Source: Pseudomonas coleopterorum (GTDB lineage: Bacteria; Pseudomonadota; Gammaproteobacteria; Pseudomonadales; Pseudomonadaceae). From it: a stretch of DNA of 64,000 bases. Within the stretch, counting starts at the first letter, position 1. Each line of letters starts with the position of its first letter. Where the stretch lies: positions 3,165,501-3,229,500 of the forward strand of contig NZ_FNTZ01000001.1 in assembly GCF_900105555.1 (NCBI RefSeq). Direction: 5' to 3'. A program made the position numbers and the translations under genes. The notes beneath the pieces were generated by a model. It did no database searches. It was given only the letters and a program-made list of their open reading frames with translations, and was not told the DNA's origin. Of the stretch, positions 21,452 to 30,314 are shown piece by piece.

Positions 21452-21928
21452 TGTGTTCCAATGGAGCAATCCCATTTCTGGGATTATAAAAGCAACCTTG
21501 CTTGCGTGGTTCTCACCCCTCTGGATGAGAATAGGTTCGCTTGCGCGAGTGTTTGTAAAGACCCTGGATGCCAACGCAGGCCTGTAGCGCTACGTGGAAA
21601 TCCAGGCCGCCATTGTTCCCTGGCGATCCTGTCGGATCGTGACTGACAGCATGATCGGGTGTCGGTCGGCATGATCGTGAAGCTCAAGAGCTGCACGGGG
21701 CATGTCGAACCAAGCAAGGCCATGACGCCCTGGATTAAGGGACGCAATAACCGATGATGGCATTGTGCCATCACTTGTTGCGAACAAACGACTGCGATGA
21801 AGGCTTTTGGCCCTCATGTGTTCGCTTGTATTGGGGGTATCGGTCGAGTCGTCAGAGACTTTAATATCACAGTGACACTACTGTGACGTGGTTCCGCTTT
21901 GCGTGCCAAACGGTCCACCAGGGACCGT
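21452..21928. other. 477-bp intergenic stretch
   Basis: No convincing gene is visible between the lipoprotein protease (start 21451) and the end of the LysR gene (21929). Short minus-strand open frames here lack ribosome binding sites and similarity. It contains a small hairpin CGATCC-TGTC-GGATCG near 21627 and the inverted repeat TCACAGT-N6-ACTGTGA at 21867-21886, which could be a regulatory site. The promoter of the protease gene should lie in its left part. Confidence 0.6.
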
Positions 21929-22855
21929 TCACAACGCCCAGAGCGGCCCATTGGCAAACCTGGATTCGATCCACACCTTGAACGCCAGAACGGTGGCCGC
22001 CGGGAATTTCGAGGACGGCCGTATCAGGTAGACCCCACCCACTGAATCCAGTCGCCAGTCGGGCAGCACCTGAACCAGCTCGCCTGACGCCAACTCACGG
22101 CTCATCAGCCACTCGCCGGCGCCGAGAATGCCCACGCCCGCCAACGCGGCGCTGAGCAAGGTTTCGCTGTCATTGGAGGTCAGGGTGCCCTGGGTCGTCA
22201 CGCTCTCCTGCCGCTGCGCATGGTGCAGCCGCCACTCGGGAAACGACGCCAGCCCGCTGAAGCGCAGGCAGTTGTGCCGGACAAGGTCGCTGGGGCTGAG
22301 CGGCATGCCGAACCGTTCGATGTAGGCGGGAGCCGCGCAGAGTATGCGGCGATGGTCGCAGAGCTTGTTGGCGATCAGCCGGCTGTCGTCCAGCTCGCCG
22401 ATGCGCAGGGCCAGGTCATAGCCCTGCTCGATGATGTCGACGACGTGTTCGCTGTAGTCGGCAATGATCGAAACACCAGGGTGCGCGCTTAGAAATTCGG
22501 GCAACAGCGGCGCTATCCACAGGCGCCCCATGGCAGCCGGCAGCGCCAGGCGCAGGACGCCGCGCACCTGCGTGACGCCCGAGGTGGCCTGCTGCTCGGC
22601 TTCGGCGATCTGGGACAGCGCCGAGCGCAGGCGCTGTTCCAGCTTCGCGCCGACGTCGGTAATGCGCACCTGGCGGGTCGAGCGCTCCATGAGTCGCACG
22701 CCCAGCCGCTTTTCCATGGCGGCCAGGCGTTTGGAAATCACCGTGGGATGACGCTGCAGCAAGCGACCGGCGGCGACGAACGAGCCCTGGCTGGCGACGG
22801 CCAGGAAGGCGGCGATCTCGTCGCTGTGCTGACTGTCGAGCAGGTCCGGGGTCAT
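21929..22855 (-). CDS. LysR-family transcriptional regulator
   Basis: 308 residues with the N-terminal winged helix (IAAFLAVASQGSFVAAGRLLQRHPTVISKRLAAMEKRLGVRLMERSTRQVRITDVG) and a periplasmic-binding-protein-like effector domain (RLALPAAMGRLWIAPLLPEFLSAHPGVSIIADYSE). It resembles the AaeR/PgrR-type group. The start overlaps the stop of the upstream quinone oxidoreductase gene by ATGA, so both are co-transcribed, an arrangement in which the regulator is made with its probable target. Confidence 0.93.
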   Translation of the reverse strand: MTPDLLDSQHSDEIAAFLAVASQGSFVAAGRLLQRHPTVISKRLAAMEKRLGVRLMERSTRQVRITDVGAKLEQRLRSALSQIAEAEQQATSGVTQVRGVLRLALPAAMGRLWIAPLLPEFLSAHPGVSIIADYSEHVVDIIEQGYDLALRIGELDDSRLIANKLCDHRRILCAAPAYIERFGMPLSPSDLVRHNCLRFSGLASFPEWRLHHAQRQESVTTQGTLTSNDSETLLSAALAGVGILGAGEWLMSRELASGELVQVLPDWRLDSVGGVYLIRPSSKFPAATVLAFKVWIESRFANGPLWAL

Positions 22856-23826
22856 GGCGTCAGAACGATCGCCCCGCCCGACTGCCCCGACTCGAGTGCC
22901 TCATGGGCACGCGCTGCTTCGGCCAGCGGATAGGTCTTCCAGATCCGCGGCGTGATGATCCCCGCCTCGACCGCTGCCAGCACGTCGGCGGCGCGCTCCT
23001 GATACTCGGCGGCGGATGCGGTATGAGCCACGATCGACGGCCGGGTCAGGAACAGCGAGCCCTTGCCATTGAGGGTGGACAGCTCGACCGCCGCCGGAGC
23101 GCCCGAGGACGCCCCGAACGACACCATCAGGCCCCGCGGTCGCAGGCTGTCCAGGGACGCCTCGAAGGAGATCCGTCCGATCGGGTCGTAGACTACGTCC
23201 ACCTTGCGCCCCTGGGTCAACTTCGCCACATCCGCAGCCAGCGTGGCCGCATCGAACACCAGCACCTCGTCGCAGCCCACGGCCTTGGCCCGCTCGATAC
23301 TTTCGGGCTTGGACACCACACCGATGACGTACGCGCCCAGGTGCTTGGCCCACTGGCCCATGATCTGCCCCAGGCCACCGGCGACGCCGTACAGCAGCAT
23401 CGTCGTTTCGGGGCCCACCGGATAGGTGGATTTGAGCAGGTATTGCGCGGTGATGCCCTTGAACAGCGCCGCCGCCGCCTGCTGGAAGCTGACGTCAGCG
23501 GGCAGCTTCACCAGACGTTCCGCAGGATAGAGCCGCTGCGCCGCATAGCCGCCCAGCGGGCCTGTGGCATAGGCCACGCGGTCACCTGGCTGTACATTGG
23601 TGACCCCTGCCCCCACCGACACCACGGTACCGGCACCTTCCAGGCCGAGGCCGGACGGTAGCGGCACCTTGACCGCACCGTTGCGCTGGGTGACGTCGAG
23701 ATAATTCACGCCAATGGCCGCCTGCTGCAGCCACACCTGCCCCTCCCCCGGCGCCTGCTCGGCCACAGTGTCCTCCCACAGCACGGAAGGTTCGCCCGGT
23801 TGATTGAAACGGATCACTGCGGCCAT
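22852..23826 (-). CDS. Quinone oxidoreductase-family (zinc-independent MDR) protein
   Basis: 324 residues of the medium-chain dehydrogenase/reductase superfamily, QOR branch: MAAVIRFNQPGEPSVLWEDT, QAAIGVNYLDVTQRNGAVKVPLPSGLGLEGAGTVVSVG, then the NADPH-binding LLYGVAGGLGQIMGQWAKHLGAYVIGVV. Catalytic-zinc Cys/His ligands are absent, as in QOR. Expected reaction: NADPH-dependent reduction of quinones or activated enones. A LysR regulator overlaps its stop codon. Confidence 0.92.
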   Translation of the reverse strand: MAAVIRFNQPGEPSVLWEDTVAEQAPGEGQVWLQQAAIGVNYLDVTQRNGAVKVPLPSGLGLEGAGTVVSVGAGVTNVQPGDRVAYATGPLGGYAAQRLYPAERLVKLPADVSFQQAAAALFKGITAQYLLKSTYPVGPETTMLLYGVAGGLGQIMGQWAKHLGAYVIGVVSKPESIERAKAVGCDEVLVFDAATLAADVAKLTQGRKVDVVYDPIGRISFEASLDSLRPRGLMVSFGASSGAPAAVELSTLNGKGSLFLTRPSIVAHTASAAEYQERAADVLAAVEAGIITPRIWKTYPLAEAARAHEALESGQSGGAIVLTP

Positions 23827-23946
23827 GTCGTTCTCCAGTCGGTCAGTAGTGCGAGTGAGTATGGAAACTCGCTCGGGGTTCTACAAGACGGTGGAATTGC
23901 AGTATATACCTGCATGGGGTGCAGCAATCTTCAGCGGATAAACGGC

Positions 23947-24987
23947 TCAGTCGCCGCCACCATCGAGCTGCCAGACCTGAGGCCCGACAAAAAAGGCGCG
24001 TGCATTGTCCTCGAGTGATTCCAGGTGGTAGCCACCCTCCTGAACGATCACGCACGGCAGACCGAGGCTGCGCACCCGCTCGCCCAATCGAGCGAAGCCT
24101 GCGGTGGTCACTGCCACCTTGCTTTGCGGATCCAGTTCATAGATGTCGAAGCCCAGCGACAGCACCAGCACGTCGGCGCCAAACGTGGTCACCGCGTCGA
24201 GTGCCAGCTCCAGCTTGTCCATGAACACCGACTCGGTCGAGCCATGGGGCATTGGCAGATTCAAGTTGAATCCCTCGCCCGGCCCGGCGCCGCGCTCATC
24301 GTCGAAACCCGCAACACCGGGGTAGAAGTTGGTCGGGTCGCCATGGATCGATACGTAGAGCACGTCATTGCGCTCGTAGAAGATTTCCTGAATGCCCTGC
24401 CCATGGTGCATGTCACTGTCCAACACGGCGACCTTGGCATAACGGGCAAGCAGCGCCTGGGCTGCCACGGCGGCGCTGTTCACGTAGCAGAAGCCACCGG
24501 CGGCCTCGGCGCGCGCATGGTGCCCGGGTGGACGGCACAGCGCATAGGCGGCGGGTTCTCCGTCGAGTACGGCCTGAGCAGCAGCCACGGCACACTGCGC
24601 TGACCAGTAGGCTGCGTGCCAGGTATGCTCGCCAACCGGGCAACTGCCATCAGCCAGGTAGCGCCCCGCTTGCGCGAGGATGCCGCGCAGGGCATTGGGC
24701 TCGCGAACGAAGATGTTCGACATGACTTCATCGCCCCAGTCCTCAGGCACCTCTTTCCAATGCTGGTGCGCCTCCTGCAGGAATACCAGGTACGCGGAAC
24801 TGTGCACGGCCAGCAAGGGTTGCATACCGGAGTCGCCAGGCTGTTCGATGGCAAAGCCCAGCGACTCGGCGGCCTTCACCAGGTTCAAGGCACGCTCGGG
24901 GATTTCCTGCGGCGTGCGCATCTGACCTCGGGAGTAATAGCTGCGCGGGTGATGAAGCAGTTGTTCTGGGTGAAAGAAACTGCGCAT
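23947..24987 (-). CDS. Histone deacetylase-family amidohydrolase (acetylpolyamine amidohydrolase-like)
   Basis: 346-residue arginase/deacetylase fold enzyme that removes acetyl groups from acetylpolyamines or similar amines. Signatures: RPPGHHARAEAAGGFCYVNSAA (His-His pair), VAVLDSDMHHGQGIQEIFY (zinc ligands Asp and His), VYVSIHGDPTNFYPG-like segment, and LSLGFDIYELDP (third zinc ligand Asp). The N-terminal MRSFFHPEQLLHHPRSYYSRGQ is typical of the acetylpolyamine group. It lies 27 bp downstream of an MHS-type transporter gene, so import of the amide and intracellular deacetylation are likely coupled. Substrate is inferred. Confidence 0.9.
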   Translation of the reverse strand: MRSFFHPEQLLHHPRSYYSRGQMRTPQEIPERALNLVKAAESLGFAIEQPGDSGMQPLLAVHSSAYLVFLQEAHQHWKEVPEDWGDEVMSNIFVREPNALRGILAQAGRYLADGSCPVGEHTWHAAYWSAQCAVAAAQAVLDGEPAAYALCRPPGHHARAEAAGGFCYVNSAAVAAQALLARYAKVAVLDSDMHHGQGIQEIFYERNDVLYVSIHGDPTNFYPGVAGFDDERGAGPGEGFNLNLPMPHGSTESVFMDKLELALDAVTTFGADVLVLSLGFDIYELDPQSKVAVTTAGFARLGERVRSLGLPCVIVQEGGYHLESLEDNARAFFVGPQVWQLDGGGD

Positions 24988-25014
24988 GACGGGTTCTCCG
25001 AAAAAGTGATGGGC

Positions 25015-26349
25015 TCAGCGCGGTTGCGTGACACCGGCCATTTCAAGGTCGTGAGCGGCGGCGTGACGGCGCGCCAGCGCCAGGACGCATACCAGCGAGG
25101 TGCCTGCGATCAAGGTGTAGAACGCTGCCATCGGCCACCACTGACCGGCATAGGTATGAGCCAGCCAGGTACCGATCAAGGGAGTAAGGCCGCCCGCAAC
25201 CGCGCCGCACACTTGATAGGCCAGGGAAATGGCGGTGTAGCGCACGCGGGTGGCGAACATGCCGCTGACGAAACCGGCAATCACGGCGTAGAACGACGCC
25301 ATGCAGATCACCGCCAGGGCAATCCCCAGGATGATCTTGCCGGGCTCGCCACTGCTCACCAATACGAACATCGGGTACGGCGAGGCCATCGCAAGGGTCG
25401 CCACCAGCGCCAGAAACCGTGTGGCACCGATTTTTTCGGCGATCCACGCCGCCGCCGGCTGAATACAGAATTGGATGACCGAAACCACGAACAGGCACTC
25501 CAGAATGAGCGAACGCGGCAAGCTCAATTGCTGGGTTGTGTAGGCGATCATGAAGGTGTTGGTGAAGTACACCCCGGCAATGCCCAAGGTGTTGGCGCCG
25601 ATGCACAACAACAGCGGTCGCCATGCTGTTTTCAGGACCTCCACCACCGGTGCCTGCTCGGTGTGGCCTGGTACACTGCGAGCGTGTTCGGCCTTGGCCT
25701 TGTCGTCGAGAAACTCGGGCGACTCGTTGACGCCCAGACGAATCATCAAGCCTACGATCAACAGCAGTGAACTGGCCAGGAACGGCAGCCGCCACCCCCA
25801 GCTCATCAGGTCGGCTTCGGGTAGCCGGGTCACCGCGCTGAATGCCAGCAATGACAGGATCAGGCCCGCCGGGCTGCCCAACTGGGCGAACGAGGCAAAG
25901 AAATTCCGTCGCCCCTTGGGAGCGTGCTCGCCGGCCATCAGCACTGCTCCGCCCCACTCGCCGCCCACGGCGATACCCTGGACGATCCGCAGCAGGATCA
26001 ACAGTACCGGCGCCGCAACGCCGATCTGTGCGTAGGTCGGTAGCAGGCCGATGCAGACGGTGACCACGCCCATCATCAACAGGGTAATGACCAGCGACTT
26101 CTTGCGCCCGATCCGGTCACCGACATGGCCGAAGATGATGCCCCCCAGCGGTCGCGCAAAGAAGCCCACCGCAAAGGTCCCGAAGGCCGCCATGGTGCTG
26201 AACAGGGCATCCGTGGAAGGAAAGAACAACTGGCCGAACACAAGCGCGGCGGCCGTGGCGTAGATGTAAAAGTCGTACCACTCGATCATGGTGCCGATGA
26301 ACGCAGCGGCGGCGGCCCGTTTTGGCTGCGCTTGAGCAGGACGGTTCAT
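25015..26349 (-). CDS. MFS transporter, metabolite:H+ symporter (MHS) type
   Basis: 444-residue 12-helix carrier. AAAAFIGTMIEWYDFYIYATAAALVFGQLFFPS and GHVGDRIGRKKSLVITLLMMG are diagnostic of the MHS branch (shikimate, citrate, proline/betaine carriers). It is the first gene of a minus-strand pair with the deacetylase-like amidohydrolase and is divergent from a LysR gene at 26512. The 162-bp region between contains an AT-rich stretch around the palindrome TATGCATA (26474-26481) where that LysR could bind. A second MHS carrier occurs at 31713. Confidence 0.9.
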   Translation of the reverse strand: MNRPAQAQPKRAAAAAFIGTMIEWYDFYIYATAAALVFGQLFFPSTDALFSTMAAFGTFAVGFFARPLGGIIFGHVGDRIGRKKSLVITLLMMGVVTVCIGLLPTYAQIGVAAPVLLILLRIVQGIAVGGEWGGAVLMAGEHAPKGRRNFFASFAQLGSPAGLILSLLAFSAVTRLPEADLMSWGWRLPFLASSLLLIVGLMIRLGVNESPEFLDDKAKAEHARSVPGHTEQAPVVEVLKTAWRPLLLCIGANTLGIAGVYFTNTFMIAYTTQQLSLPRSLILECLFVVSVIQFCIQPAAAWIAEKIGATRFLALVATLAMASPYPMFVLVSSGEPGKIILGIALAVICMASFYAVIAGFVSGMFATRVRYTAISLAYQVCGAVAGGLTPLIGTWLAHTYAGQWWPMAAFYTLIAGTSLVCVLALARRHAAAHDLEMAGVTQPR

Positions 26350-26511
26350 GGAATTGAGACTCCCGTAGAGGTTGTTGTTTTGGCAGGAGATAAACGAGGT
26401 CGCTGCGCTCTGACGGCGCTTGCTGGAAATGATTTTTCGGCGCAGGGCTATGATTAGTCAATGTTCTATTTATTATGCATATTATAAATCCGAGTGATAA
26501 TTGGACGAACG

Positions 26512-27453
26512 ATGGAAGAAGGTCGCCGCGAACTCCCCCTGCTCAACGATCGTCTGGACTGGAACCTGCTGCGTACCTTCAGGGTGATCGGCCAGGAGCT
26601 GAGTATCAGCCGCGCTGCCGCACGCCTGCACTTGACTCAACCGGCGGTCAGCCAGGCATTGAAGCGCCTCGAAGAGCAGTTGGGCTATCAGCTCATCGCT
26701 CGCCGGGGACCGCGCTTTGACCTGACCGAAGCCGGGCACAAGATCTTCGCCACCGCCGGCGAGATGTATGGCCAGGTTTCGCAGATGAGTCAGACCCTGG
26801 AGCAGCCGGGCGATGATGTAGTGGGCAAGGTGCGGATACTGATGGTCAGCCGCATCGTCAACACCCGCTTCGACCAGTACCTGGCCACGTTCCACCGTCG
26901 GCATCCCAGGGTCGATTTCGAGATCGACGTGATGCGCAGTTCCGACATCGTCAGCGCGCTGTTGGAAAAGACCGCCAGCTTGGGTGTCAGTCTCAACCGC
27001 CGAATGCAGCCACGGCTCGAACAACGCCTTTTTCAGCGTCAGCGCTACATGTTCTATTGCGGCCAACACCACCCGTTGTACGGCCAGGCCGGGCTGACGC
27101 TGGAGCAGTTGCAGGCGGAGAACTTCGTCAGTTTCACCAGTGACCAGATTGGCGGCATGCTCTCGCCACTGACGATCTTCCGCGACCAACAGGGGTTCAG
27201 CGGCAGAATCGTCGCCTCATCGCCCAGCCTCGAAGAAATTCGTCGTCTGGTCATCGCCGGCATGGGCCTGGGTTGCCTGCCCGAGCATGTGGTGGCCGAG
27301 GATGTCGGCAATGGCCTGCTGTGGCAACTGCCGCCCTATGAAGGCGTGGCCGATGTCGATATCCACCTGCTGTGGAACCGCGACCAGCGCAGGACACGGG
27401 CGGAAACGGTGTTCACCGATGGCCTGGTGCGCTGCATGGCCGAGCCGGCCTGA
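26512..27453 (+). CDS. LysR-family regulator (paralogue A)
   Basis: 313 residues from MEEGRRELPLLNDRLDWNLLRTF; an upstream GTG at 26494 is possible but less likely. The DNA-binding helix is ELSISRAAARLHLTQPAVSQALKRLEEQLGYQLIARRGPRFDLTEAG. It is closely similar over its full length to the LysR encoded tail to tail 3 bp away (shared NFVSFTSDQ, LSPLT-FRDQQGF, EEIRRL-IAG, GCLPEH). Divergent from the MHS transporter/deacetylase pair, which it probably controls. Confidence 0.93.
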   Translation: MEEGRRELPLLNDRLDWNLLRTFRVIGQELSISRAAARLHLTQPAVSQALKRLEEQLGYQLIARRGPRFDLTEAGHKIFATAGEMYGQVSQMSQTLEQPGDDVVGKVRILMVSRIVNTRFDQYLATFHRRHPRVDFEIDVMRSSDIVSALLEKTASLGVSLNRRMQPRLEQRLFQRQRYMFYCGQHHPLYGQAGLTLEQLQAENFVSFTSDQIGGMLSPLTIFRDQQGFSGRIVASSPSLEEIRRLVIAGMGLGCLPEHVVAEDVGNGLLWQLPPYEGVADVDIHLLWNRDQRRTRAETVFTDGLVRCMAEPA

Positions 27454-27456
27454 TCC

Positions 27457-28434
27457 TCAGACCGAGTCCACCTGCAAGCCTTCGATCGCCTGCTCGAAGG
27501 CTTGCAGGAATACGGTTTCGGCGCGACTCATGCGCTGGTCGCGGTTCCACATCAGGAACACGTCGACATCGACCACGCCTTCGGCGGGCGGCAGCCGCCA
27601 GATCAATCCGTTGTGCAGGTCGATGTCCACCAGATGTTCGGGTAGGCAGCCCACGCCGTAGCCGGCGATGATCAGCCGGCGGATCTCCTCGAAGCTGGAG
27701 GACGAGGCGACGATCTTGCCGGTAAACCCCTGCTGGTCGCGGAACATGGTCAGCGGCGAGAGATTGCCGCCCACCTGATCGCTGGTGAAACTGACGAAAT
27801 TCTCGCTCTGCAACGCTTCGAGGGGCAGCTTGCGCTGACCGAACAGGCGATGGCGCTTGCCGCAGAAAAACGCATAGCGTTGGCGCAGTAGTCGTCGACG
27901 CTCCAGCTTGGCTTGCGGAAACCGGCACAAGCCCAACCCCACGGTGGCCGTGCGCTGGCTCAGCGCGCTCTGAATGTCGGAACTGCCCATCACTTCGACC
28001 TCCAGTTCCACTCTGGGATGGTCACGATGGAACTGCACCAGAAAATCATCGTACAACGCCGACTGCACCTTGCTGATGGTCAGAATACGGACCTTGCCGA
28101 CCACATCGTCCTCGGGGCTCTTGAGCGTCGCTGACAAGCGCGCAACGTTGCCGTAGATCTCCTCGGCGATCCGCAGCACTTCTTCGCCGGCCGGTGACAG
28201 ATCGAAGCGTGGCCCACGCCGCAGGATCAATGGACACTCCAGCTGTTCTTCCAGGCGTTTGAGCGACTGGCTCACCGCAGATTGGGTGAGGAACAACCGG
28301 GCGGCCGCGCGGCTGATGCTTTTTTCCTGGCCGATGACCAGAAAGGCTCGCAGCAGATTCCAGTCGAGCCGATCGCTCAATAAACGCCGAGTATGCCAGT
28401 GCTTGGGACTGTCCTCGGGATGCACATTGTTCAT
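27457..28434 (-). CDS. LysR-family regulator (paralogue B)
   Basis: 325 residues; HTH in EKSISRAAARLFLTQSAVSQSLKRLEEQLECPLILRRGPRFDLSPAGEE. Paralogue of the neighbouring plus-strand LysR, from which its stop codon is separated by 3 bp. Its own start faces the class II aldolase operon, with the inverted repeat GCTAAT-N13-ATTAGC between. The expected role is control of the 28553-34119 genes. Confidence 0.93.
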   Translation of the reverse strand: MNNVHPEDSPKHWHTRRLLSDRLDWNLLRAFLVIGQEKSISRAAARLFLTQSAVSQSLKRLEEQLECPLILRRGPRFDLSPAGEEVLRIAEEIYGNVARLSATLKSPEDDVVGKVRILTISKVQSALYDDFLVQFHRDHPRVELEVEVMGSSDIQSALSQRTATVGLGLCRFPQAKLERRRLLRQRYAFFCGKRHRLFGQRKLPLEALQSENFVSFTSDQVGGNLSPLTMFRDQQGFTGKIVASSSSFEEIRRLIIAGYGVGCLPEHLVDIDLHNGLIWRLPPAEGVVDVDVFLMWNRDQRMSRAETVFLQAFEQAIEGLQVDSV

Positions 28435-28454
28435 CGCCCACCATCAGTAACCTG

Positions 28455-28479
28455 GCTAATAATCAGATTAAGTATTAGC
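28455..28479. promoter_or_regulatory. LysR-box-like inverted repeat
   Basis: GCTAAT and ATTAGC form perfect 6-bp arms around 13 bases, fitting the T-N11-A form of LysR recognition sites. They are nested inside a second pair, AACCTG (28449-28454) and CAGGTT (28496-28501). The site lies 21 bp from the LysR-B start and 74 bp before the aldolase start, the usual position for a site serving both autoregulation and activation. Confidence 0.6.
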
Positions 28480-28552
28480 AAATTGATTAAACATTCAGGT
28501 TAAGGGATAAAACCAGCCAGCGCCACAATCCGGGACCTGACAAGGAACTCAC

Positions 28553-29308
28553 ATGCAAAAGCTCGACGACATCGACCCTGTAGAGTGGCAGGCACGTTGC
28601 GAATTGGCAGCCCTTTATAGACTGGTCGCGCACTTTCGCATGACCGACCTGATCGATACCCACATCACCCTGCGCATCCCAGGTCCGGAGCACCACTTTC
28701 TGATCAACCGCTACGGTGTGATCTTCGAACACATGAAAGCCAGTGATCTGGTGCGTATCGATCAACACGGCACTGTCATCAACGCGGATCCGTCGATCAG
28801 CCGAGTCAACGCGGCCGGCTTCGTGATCCACTCGGCCATCCACATGGCCCGTCCCGATCTGAACTGTGTGATCCACACCCATACTGCCGCCGGCATGGCC
28901 GTTGCCGCGCAGGAGCATGGGCTGTTGCCGATCAGCCAGCACGCACTGCGCTACTACGGCAACCTGGCCTATCACACCTACGAAGGCATCGCGCTGTCAC
29001 TGACCGAACGTGAGCGTCTGGTGGCAGACCTGGGCCCGCACAAGGCGATGATCCTGCGCAATCACGGTCTGCTGGCCGCCGGCATCAGCGTTGGTCACGC
29101 GTTCCAGGAAATCCACTTTCTGGAACGCGCCTGCCAGGCGCAGATTCAAGCCCTCTCTGGTAACACCAAGCTGGTGTATCCCAGCGAAGAGGTATGCCGG
29201 CTCACAGCCGCACAGTTCGCGCGCGACGAAGCCGACGAGATTACCCACCTCGGCTGGCTGGCGGCCCTGACCCTGATCGAAGACCAGCGCGAGGTCTACT
29301 GCTCATGA
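28553..29308 (+). CDS. Class II aldolase/adducin-family protein
   Basis: 251 residues with the zinc-dependent class II aldolase (L-fuculose-phosphate aldolase-like) fold. The zinc-ligand histidines are visible in CVIHTHTAAGMAV and MILRNHGLLAAG; the early helix RLVAHFRMTDLIDTHITLRIPG is typical. Members without a phosphate-sugar context often act on small keto/hydroxy acids. The stop overlaps the next gene's start (ATGA), giving tight coupling to a 2-hydroxyacid dehydrogenase. Substrate unknown. Confidence 0.88.
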   Translation: MQKLDDIDPVEWQARCELAALYRLVAHFRMTDLIDTHITLRIPGPEHHFLINRYGVIFEHMKASDLVRIDQHGTVINADPSISRVNAAGFVIHSAIHMARPDLNCVIHTHTAAGMAVAAQEHGLLPISQHALRYYGNLAYHTYEGIALSLTERERLVADLGPHKAMILRNHGLLAAGISVGHAFQEIHFLERACQAQIQALSGNTKLVYPSEEVCRLTAAQFARDEADEITHLGWLAALTLIEDQREVYCS

Positions 29309-30234
29309 CCACTGTCGTGCTGCTGAGCAAGGACCCCGGCTTGCTGGTGCAGTTGCAGCAGGCGTTTGCCGAGCACGCGCCCGAGTTGCGGACGGTGCTT
29401 GCCGATGATCCTGCCGCAGAGCAGGCGATCGTCGCCGCTTGCTGGTACCCACCGGCCGGCAGTCTGGGGCGCTTGCCCGACTTGCGCCTGGTGCATTCGG
29501 TGGCCGCCGGTGTCGATCACCTACGCACCGACCCCAGCGCTGCGGACCTGCCAGTGTGCCGAGTCGTCGACCCCGACCATCGCCGTGGCATGATCGAGTA
29601 CGTGCGCTGGACAGTGCTGCACTATCACCGCGACTTCGATCGGGCCATCCACCAGCAAAGGCAAGGTCAGTGGCTCCGTCACCCTCAACGCACGGCTGGG
29701 CAGTTCAAGGTCGGCGTCATGGGTCTGGGCTCACTGGGCGCTGCGATTGCCGCAGACCTGGCCGGCGCAGGCTATGCCGTGCGTGGCTGGGCACGCAGTG
29801 AACGGCAGTTGGCCGGAATCGCCTGTCATCACGGACCCGAGCAGTTCGACGACTTTCTTCAAGGCCTGGATCTGCTGGTCAATCTGCTGCCGTTGACCGA
29901 TGCCACCCACGGCATTCTCGATCGGGACACTTTCGCGCGCCTGGCCCGCGGCGCTGCAGTGGTCAACGGCGGACGCGGCCAGCACCTGGTGATCGACGAT
30001 CTGCAAACAGCGCTGGCCACCGGTCAACTGCGCGGGGCAGTGTTGGATGTGTTCGAGCAAGAACCATTGCCCAGCGATCATTCCCTGTGGCAGATGCCTG
30101 GGGTGGTGGTCACGCCGCACATGGCATCGGCCGCCTCCCATCCCTGCATCGTGCGTCAGGTCGCCGAAAACACCCGCCGGCTGCTCGCCGGTGAAGTCCT
30201 GAACCATCGGGTCGACCCATCGCTGGGCTACTGA
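29305..30234 (+). CDS. D-2-hydroxyacid dehydrogenase, glyoxylate/hydroxypyruvate reductase A-like
   Basis: 309 residues from MTTVVLLSKDPGLLVQL. The NAD(P) fold begins at VGVMGLGSLGAAIAADLAGAGY (about residue 138). Catalytic Arg is in VVNGGRGQHL, Glu in VLDVFEQEPLP and His in VVTPHMASAA. GhrA-type sequence features suggest reduction of glyoxylate, hydroxypyruvate or a related 2-oxo acid. It is translationally coupled to the aldolase, so it probably reduces the oxo-acid released by that enzyme. Confidence 0.9.
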   Translation: MTTVVLLSKDPGLLVQLQQAFAEHAPELRTVLADDPAAEQAIVAACWYPPAGSLGRLPDLRLVHSVAAGVDHLRTDPSAADLPVCRVVDPDHRRGMIEYVRWTVLHYHRDFDRAIHQQRQGQWLRHPQRTAGQFKVGVMGLGSLGAAIAADLAGAGYAVRGWARSERQLAGIACHHGPEQFDDFLQGLDLLVNLLPLTDATHGILDRDTFARLARGAAVVNGGRGQHLVIDDLQTALATGQLRGAVLDVFEQEPLPSDHSLWQMPGVVVTPHMASAASHPCIVRQVAENTRRLLAGEVLNHRVDPSLGY

Positions 30235-30314
30235 GCACCTACCTGGTGTGACCCACCTGTTGAAACCGGTCTGTAGAAACCGGCCCGGATGAACAGAGCC
30301 AAAAGAGAGATTCC

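Noticed and set aside
21484..21817. Two overlapping minus-strand open frames in the 477-bp gap
   Set aside because: No RBS, no conserved motif, poor codon pattern, and they overlap each other in different frames.
21867..21886. TCACAGT-N6-ACTGTGA considered as a Vfr/CRP site
   Set aside because: The half-sites are in the opposite order to TGTGA-N6-TCACA; kept only as an unassigned inverted repeat.
28586..28600. TGGC-N7-TTGC sigma-54-like match
   Set aside because: It lies inside codons 12-16 of the class II aldolase, downstream of its start and RBS, so it cannot drive that gene; likely chance.
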